From the NCBI GenBank assembly GCA_026225945.1, contig JAMJFZ010001133.1, positions 3,244,501 through 3,308,500 on the forward strand: a DNA stretch of 64,000 nucleotides, given 5' to 3'. Below are positions 57,955 through 64,000 of this stretch, one piece after another. Made by a program: the position numbers and the translations under genes. A model generated the notes under the pieces. It ran no database searches. It was given only the letters and a program-made list of their open reading frames with translations, and was not told the DNA's origin. The stretch comes from Cricetomys ansorgei. Lineage: Eukaryota > Chordata > Mammalia > Rodentia > Nesomyidae. Every line of letters starts with the position of its first letter. Within the stretch, counting starts at the first letter, position 1.

Positions 57955-58330
57955 CTCTCAAAGGCCTCCAGATATTTCTCACCTTGGTCTTGGCTGTCAC
58001 CAACTCAATTCATACTTTCTTTTATCTCCTGCTTAACCTGGCAGTCTCTTAATGAGTCTACTGATCTCAAATGCATTTTTCATAGACTATTATATTGATA
58101 TAATGCTTTCATGCCAGTTTTCATCAAAAAGAGATTTAACATACCCTTGTTCATACTCTCTATGCCTTTTCCCTTCATACAGCTTTCCCAACTTCAACAG
58201 CCAGAATCCTCCGTCTAAGTTTAAATCTTGCCCATCTTCACAACAAACTCAAACTCATCCCTTCTCTGAGTCCTCTGCTCTAATTTTTCTTCTTTTAACA
58301 CAGACTTTATCTCAGTCTTTCTGTGAAACT
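57955..58330 (+). mobile_element. Possible L2-like fragment
   Basis: tctcaccttggtcttggctgtc, aactcaattcatactttct and later C/T-rich text follow, weakly, a region upstream of the L2 3' end. Too diverged to be sure. The 113-codon plus frame (58052-58393) is probably chance in a pyrimidine-rich strand. Confidence 0.3.
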
Positions 58331-59252
58331 CTCTGTGATACTGAGATATGTGGTAGGAATTCAGAGAGCATAGATTCAGTCTCAGCTGCTTGACTTATGG
58401 GTTGTTTGGCTTCATGGATACAAACCTTCAGTGTTCTGATTGCTATTCTTGTATATGTACATGGACTTTATGTTTATTGTTGTCTCAAGGAGAGCTAACT
58501 TGCATATGCACAAATGTAACATCCCTGATATTTGTGCTGAGTCCTATACTAGTATAATAGGTAGATATTAAGCTAATTGAGATCAAATTTCAAGCCTGAT
58601 TTAAGATGGGAAAAGTCAGGGTTCCCATCTTCTCCAAACATCAAATACTTCCTCAAAAAAAAAAAAGGTGAAACAATGAAGTTATTGAAGAAAATGATGT
58701 ATACTTAGAAAACAATTCTAAAAACAGGATTCTAATTTTTTTTCCTTTTTCTTAAACTATATCAGGAGTGATATAAAAATATTACCTTCCAAATTGGTTA
58801 CTTTGAAGAAAGTTATTTCCCTTTATATCAGTTTGGAAGTATTTCTTAAAAATAGAATAAAGGCACATAGAGTAAATCAAAGAAGTAAAGATTTTTGTAA
58901 CTTTTGCATTTATGTTTTTATTGTATTTTTCTGAAGTTTCTGCAGTGACTATGTGTGCTTTACTTTTCAAGCAGTTTAAAAAGCCAACATCTGATTTACT
59001 ACTTTTAATAACTTTTACCCAAACCATTAGGAGAAAGTTCAACTACTGGAGATTTAGCATCTCCTGCAGTTTCCTAAATACATGTAGTAATATTTTCCTC
59101 ATGTTACTCTACTAGAAAGGCAATTCTAGACACTGTTTCAGTTGAATGGTATCTAATTTTCCTAGCAGGAACACACATGAAGTTCTGTAGCTCACTAGGC
59201 TCACTGAGAAAGATGCATAAGGTGACCTAGCACACATACAGTGGCTCTGGGA

Positions 59253-59254
<2 letters not shown>
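58331..59254. other. Unassigned AT-rich DNA
   Basis: No named repeat, no coding signal. Confidence 0.45.

Positions 59255-59306
<52 letters not shown>
59255..59306. repeat. (TA)26 microsatellite
   Basis: Pure alternating AT, about 52 bp, self-complementary and so cruciform-prone. Confidence 0.97.
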
Positions 59307-59311
<5 letters not shown>

Positions 59312-59477
59312 TTTCAAGTTATTCCAATCTGCCTCACACCCTCATCAAAGGTTTGGGGTAATCACTTTTCAGTTTTGCAACTCACTCTTATGTACATATA
59401 TTTGAAAACTTGATTCTTGAACTGTTATATTAGTGATTTAATGTTACTATAGAACATATAAATAAATATACCTTGCA

Positions 59478-60890
59478 TTCATTAAATGATGTTGGGAAGC
59501 ACTCATCTATTTCCTCACCAAATCCTTATTAAGCCCCTTTTGTATGTTAGATATCAATCAAATTTGGAGACTATAGCAATCAATAAAATAAAGATATCTG
59601 CTTATATGTGGCTTGTACTGCAGTAGGAAAGACTAACACTAAAAAAAATTAAATGATATGTAAAGAAAGATGAATGGTTTAAGGGCAGTCAAGAGGGCGT
59701 AACAGGTAAAGGTGCTTTCTGCCAAGCCTGATGACCTGAGTTATATAAACAGCGTGCTGGAGGAAGACACTGGAGGACCAGAAGTTCAAGATCATCCTCA
59801 GCTACACAGCAATTTCAAGGCCAGCCTGGGACATATAAGATGCTGTCTAGAAAAAAAAAAATAAATGGTGATAAACATTACAAAGAAAAATAACGCAAAC
59901 AGGCATCTATGGGAGGGTTCCAGGTGTCAGCAGTGACCAGTTCTCATTGCAAAAGTGCTACTTGAGTAGTTTAAAGGAGATGATGAGCTGGAGATGGTGT
60001 GACTAAAAGAGAAAGAGAATCGCAATTCCAGGCGATGAAATAGCAGTGTCAAAGGCTCTATGTGTGTGGGGAGTGCCCTTGTATTCTCCAGTGATAATGG
60101 TGGGCAGACATAGTGGTAACAATTTAAGAAGGAGGTTTGCAGAGACCGTTTGTTTTGTCTCCTCTGCATGCCTTTCACGCTCAAGCTTGCCTAGCACTTG
60201 CCCTCACTCTCCTTTCTATCCTCTTCCTCCTATCTCTTTTGTAAAAGGGAGGCAATCCATACATGAGGATATGGAGAAAGAATGACTAGACACTTGAGAA
60301 AGAGCATCAACAGAACAGAGGAGGGGCGACATGACTGCTGGGAAACATCCTGGCTTCCTTGAACTCAAAGGTAGAATATATCAAGTGAGACTACCAAGCA
60401 GGGAGCCCATGCCCTCCAGTGATTCATCTGCAGCTAGTGCTGGGTGGCATAGGAGAGATTTGCTGTTAACCAGGGTCGTGATTTAGCCGAGCGGTATGTT
60501 GAAATGCAAGAAAGGTAGAGGATCGAGGAGGATGAAAATGAATTATAATAATTAGCCATGAAAATTTAAAACTAGGTCAAAAGGGAAGGACAATCCTTGC
60601 ATACGCAACCTGTGTCTGGGTAAATAAGGCACAAGCCATGCATGCAGAGAGGATTGAATAAGTACTGTCAGCTGGAGAGTCTGAGGGCTCGAGTTGCAGA
60701 GGAGCTGGTGGAGAGAGGAAGGTTGAAATTCAGGTTTTTGGAAAGTTGGCAGTTGCTAGTGACTGAGTTTAGGATATACTGTGGAAGTGAGTGGTTAAGA
60801 TTAGGTAGGGGATAAAATCAAGGGAGTGAGAATGTCAGGAGTAGGGACACTCATTTACATAGATATCTAAACCAACAAGATTAATGTAGT
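59478..60890 (-). mobile_element. L2 LINE, reverse, split by B4
   Basis: Antisense L2: cattcattaaatgatgttgg and cttattaagccccttttgta (3' end), ggagactatagcaatcaata, agtaggaaagactaac, B4 insertion, then tggtgtgactaaaagagaaag, gcaattccaggcgatg, agtgtcaaaggctctatg, and further on caggtttttggaaagttggc. Over 1.2 kb of old L2, strongly diverged toward the right. The right boundary lies close to where an L1 in the opposite orientation begins. Confidence 0.65.
59690..59862 (+). mobile_element. B4 SINE nested in L2
   Basis: agagggcgtaacaggtaaag, gctttctgccaagcctgatg, acctgagttatataaacagc, cagaagttcaagatcatcctc, agctacacagcaatttcaagg, ccagcctgggacatataaga, A-rich end. Confidence 0.85.
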
Positions 60891-60894
60891 TGGT

Positions 60895-62225
60895 ATCTGG
60901 GGTATACTAATGATCAGGCTGGATTCATCCCAGAGTTGCAGGCTTGAATCCATGAGTGTGACACACCACATCAGAGGATGGAGTTCAGGATAGAGAAGAT
61001 CGTTCACTAGATAAGAAAAATGCAAGTGGTAAAATTTAGTACCTACTTCATGCTAAAAATACAAAGAAAGTTAGGTATAGGAGAGATGCACCTAAATATA
61101 ATAAAAACGCTTATAACCCAGCAGCTAATATTATACTAAATTAATATAGTATAAGAGAATACTTTCTAAGACTTGGAATGAAACAGGGATGCTCCTTGCT
61201 GGAAAGTCTAGCTAGAGCAATCAAGAAAGAAATAAAAGTATCCAGACCTCAAAGGAAGAGGTCAATTCTCACTGTTTACACATAGTATCATAAAAAACGA
61301 TCAATGTCCAGAAGATGTAAGAAACTCCATAAACACAAACAGAAAAAAACCCCACTCTGTAAGAAGGCTACAAATAGGCAACACTATTATTTATTTTCCA
61401 AAAGAAGACATACAATTTGCCAAAGGTATATGAGTAAGCTATCAGCATTGCAAATAACCAAATTAAAGCCACAGTGAGATATGACTTCATCCCAGGATCG
61501 AAGGTTAGTCTAAATAACACTGAAGAGACAAGTGTTGGTGGGGGTGTGGAGAAAAGGGAGCCCTTGCATGCTGTGGGTAAGGATGAAAATTAGTATGGAA
61601 AATAGCATAGGACTATCATGCAGTCCAGAAATGTCATTACTGGAAGCAAAATCAGTGTGTTAAAGAGACATGTTTGTTGCAGTAGCCAAGAAGTGAAAAG
61701 AATCTCTCCATCAGATGTGGTTTGAAAAGTAAAATTAGAGGCACACGCACAATGGACTCTGAGTCTGACAAAAAGTTCTGGCATTTATCACAGAATGAAT
61801 GCATAGAAGGAGAAATCATTATGTTAAGTGGAGTAAGCCAGGCACAGAAGAGAAGTATCACATGGTCTCATTCACTCCTGTAATCTAAACAAGTTGAGAA
61901 TGGAAGCATGCTTAGCAGAGCCTGGGGAGAATAGGGAAGGGAAGAGTGGGAAAGGTTTGACCAGTGAGTAGTTAGTTAGAAATAAGGCATTCCTTTGTGA
62001 AACTGCACAGCAGGATAGGTGTAGATAACAGAGTTGCACTATGCATTCCAAAAGTCTAGAAGAAAGTGTTTTCTTGAATTACACGAAGCAGTGATAGACA
62101 TTTGAGGAAATATATATTGTTAGCCTGATTTAAACACTAAGCAAGTATTAAAACATCACACACAAACTCATTAATATTAATATTATTATGGAGTTTGTAA
62201 TGTATCAGTTAAAAATAAATTTTAT
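60895..62225 (+). mobile_element. L1 (L1M-type) ORF2 3' half and 3' UTR
   Basis: Sense L1 in order: aggctggattcatcccagag, tgacacaccacatcagagg, ttggaatgaaacagggatgc, agctagagcaatcaagaaag (RT region, with ~100-bp jumps), then the C-terminal part ccaaaagaagacatacaatt, aagccacagtgagatatgac, agacaagtgttggtgggggtg, ggagaaaagggagcccttgc, ttatgttaagtggagtaagcc, aggcacagaagagaagtatc, acatggtctcattcac, and the 3' UTR to about 62225. Every frame is broken and no intact endonuclease or RT remains. It appears somewhat better preserved than the L1 at 33-37 kb. Confidence 0.88.
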
Positions 62226-62464
62226 GAAAATGGTCCATAGCTTTTTGTTTTGTGTGAAAGTTGTATTAAATGTTCTTAGTGTTTTTCATTTTACATTCTT
62301 GGTTGTCACATTGGTTTGAAATGTCATCTTGTCACAACCTAGAATCATCTGGGAGGAGAGCTTTTGTTTTTGCTTTTTAGCATTCTTTCATTTATTTTAG
62401 ATCGAATATTGCTTTTCTTCCTCTCTCACACCTTATTTTTTCAGTATCCTTTTCAAGCTTTCTT

Positions 62465-63075
62465 TTTAAAAGGGAGGAAGAAATTTCTTGTTTATTTTTA
62501 ATTATTTGTTTTATTTTTGAGATTATAATATAATCACATCATTTCTCCCTTCTCTCTCCTCCCTCCAAACCCTCCCCTATCACCTTCTTTCTTTCTTTCA
62601 AATTCATGGTATCTTTTAAAATTGTTACTGCATATCTTTATCAGTATAATATCTATATTCCTAAATATAACTTGTTCAGTATATTTAGTGTTAGTTATAC
62701 GTATATGACTTCAGGGATGACCACTTGGTATCGGATAGCTCTTGCCTAGGGAAGAGTATTTCTCCCACGTTCAGTATTCCTTAGTTGCCTGTAGTAATTT
62801 GTGTAGGGTTGAGGCCTCCTGGGCTTTCCCCTGTCCACATTAGCTTGTCAGTTGCTGTTGCCCTTGTTCCGCACATGTTTGGGCAGTCGTGTTGGTAAGG
62901 CTTTATATGTGTAGCTTCTGACATTAGTAGGAGACACAATCTCGTAGCAAATGTCCCAGGCCTCTTACAATTCTTACAGCTCTTTACAATTGTTCTTCTC
63001 CTGAGCCTGGGAGGATAGTCTTACTGAGGAATTGTCTAGATCAGGTTGGCCTGAGGGCAATCATGTGGGGGATTG
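62465..63075 (-). mobile_element. L1 (Lx) 3' UTR, reverse
   Basis: Reversed tail (tttattttta, then tgagattataatataatcac), ttcaaattcatggtatc, ttcctaaatataacttgttc, gaccacttggtatcggatag, gggaagagtatttctcccac, cagtattccttagttgcctg, gtagggttgaggcctcctgg, gtttgggcagtcgtgttgg, cttctgacattagtaggag. This is the best-preserved Lx 3' UTR here and points in the opposite direction to the L1 on its left. Confidence 0.9.
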
Positions 63076-63077
63076 TT

Positions 63078-63360
63078 AGACTCTTAATTGTGGTGAGGAG
63101 ACCCAGTCTGAATGTAGGACATACCATTTTACGGGCTGGGCTCTAACCTTATAGGACATGAGAAAGTTGGATGCAAAACAAGAAGGCAGGCAGCACAAAC
63201 GTGTTTCTTTCTGCTCTGGATTATGGATTGGATGTGATCAGCTCCTTGATCTTGATTTGCTTTCCCCCAGTGATGGACTGTAACCCAGAAGTGTAGGCTG
63301 GATAAACCTTTCCTCCCTCAGTTACTTGTGTCAGGTTATCTTCTTACTGCAGCAGAAGCT
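63078..63360 (+). mobile_element. MaLR-type LTR fragment
   Basis: gactcttaattgtggtgagg, agacccagtctgaatgtag, ttacgggctgggctctaac, tctgctctggattatgg, ccccagtgatggactgtaac, gtgtaggctggataaacctt, gttacttgtgtcaggttatc. This is the order of the 3' half of a rodent MaLR-like LTR, degraded at both ends. Confidence 0.6.
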
Positions 63361-63690
63361 ATGAGGCTTGGTGTGATTCTGCTGAGTCTGAATCCGGTGC
63401 TTGCTTTGTATGGTCCGTGACGCACGTGAACTCATGCTTATTTGACTTTGAGAAGATGTTGAAGGCCTTAGTTGAGAAAAATCTGAATCCACAGAAGCAT
63501 GATACCATGTTTGCTTCTACCTAAGACTGGAGCTGGGATAAGAATGAGGCAAGATTAGCTGTCCAGGGGCAGATTTGAAGGAAGTACTGAATATCCCAGT
63601 CACAAATGTGTCCTTTTAGGTCTGCAGTCTAGGAACCCCTTTTGCCTCATCCTAGACCTGGTCCCACCAGGAGCTTGTTTAGTTTTAATT
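63361..63690. other. Unassigned DNA
   Basis: Nothing recognised. Confidence 0.45.
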
Positions 63691-63947
63691 GAAAGTTACT
63701 CATAAAAAAAAAAGAGAGAGAGAAAAGAAAAAAAGAAAAAGTAGCGTGGTGGTGGCAAATGCCTTTAATTCCAGCACTCGGGAGGCAGAGGCAGGCAGAT
63801 CTCTGTGAATTCGAGGTCTCACAAAGACAGGTCTGTGAGCCTGGTCTACAGAGTGAGTTCCAGGGTAGCCTGAGTTACAACCGAGAAACCCTGTCTTGAA
63901 AAAACAAAAACAAACAGACAAAAGAAAAAGAAAAGAAAGTTACTCAT
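63691..63947 (+). mobile_element. B1 SINE with purine leader and exact target duplication
   Basis: The 13-bp word gaaagttactcat at 63691-63703 and 63935-63947 brackets the insertion without a mismatch. Between the left copy and the B1 head (~63740) lie 36 bases of A/G only. The B1 body reads gtagcgtggtggtggcaaatg, ttccagcactcgggaggcag, aggcaggcagatctctgtg, then about 23 extra bases (63813-63836) before gcctggtctacagagtgag, ending gaaaccctgtcttg and an A-rich tail. Left-hand A/G DNA inside the duplication is not expected for a plain B1. Confidence 0.93.
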
Positions 63948-64000
63948 TTGTCATGGGCTTGGGGCTCACCTTACATCTAACGCCCATGGCTTAGTTTCTT

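Noticed and set aside
58052..58393. 113-codon plus-strand frame
   Set aside because: Pyrimidine-rich, Ser/Phe/Leu-heavy composition with no domain, overlapping a possible L2 remnant.

Overview
The window reads as nuclear DNA of a mammal, most likely a muroid rodent. It carries SINE families typical of muroids (B1, B3/B2-like and B4 composites built from an ID-type head and a B1-type body), rodent Lx-type L1 3' ends and a URR1-type hAT miniature element. Beneath these lies an older layer shared by all placental mammals (L2, MIR, L1M, MaLR-type LTRs). Composition is AT-rich and CpG-poor. The species cannot be fixed: every SINE I can read is fairly diverged and none shows a diagnostic young subfamily.

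I find no protein-coding gene, tRNA, rRNA, snRNA or CRISPR array. The longest open frames are artefacts of simple or tandem repeats: the polypyrimidine tract at 2.4-2.7 kb and the purine-rich minisatellite at 11.0-11.7 kb. One frame near 48.1-48.6 kb is unexplained, but it resembles no family I know. The stretch is best read as intergenic or deep intronic DNA. Small isolated exons cannot be excluded by eye.

Layout: 0-0.6 kb Lx L1 3' UTR; 2.4-2.7 kb long CTTT tract; 3.3 kb URR1 element followed by a local fold-back (3.58-3.75 kb) and a direct duplication; 8.5-9.5 kb L2 split by an old B1; 11.0-11.7 kb minisatellite with a ~176-bp higher-order duplication; 14-19 kb MaLR, B4 and L1 pieces; 20-23.6 kb two MIRs and an unassigned block that may be decayed retroelement sequence; 25-32 kb a cluster of B4, B3, L1 and LTR-like pieces; 32.9-37.4 kb a ~4-kb ancient L1 carrying an LTR and two B3-like SINEs; 39.4-40 kb AT repeats, B1 and Lx; 40.9-41.6 kb a three-deep nest (L2, MaLR, B4); 42-51 kb almost repeat-free; 51-56 kb Lx, B4, MIR and LTR pieces; 59.5-63.9 kb an antisense L2, a sense L1 3' half, an antisense Lx 3' UTR, an LTR piece and a B1 with intact target-site duplications.

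No genes are present to act together. The informative content is a stratified record of insertions, several expanded microsatellites (many at SINE ends), and a few repeat-free AT-rich blocks that could be conserved regulatory elements. That last point needs cross-species alignment. I did not find a new biological system. The most unusual structures are the fold-back at 3.6 kb, the minisatellite at 11 kb and the B1 at 63.7 kb with a purine leader.
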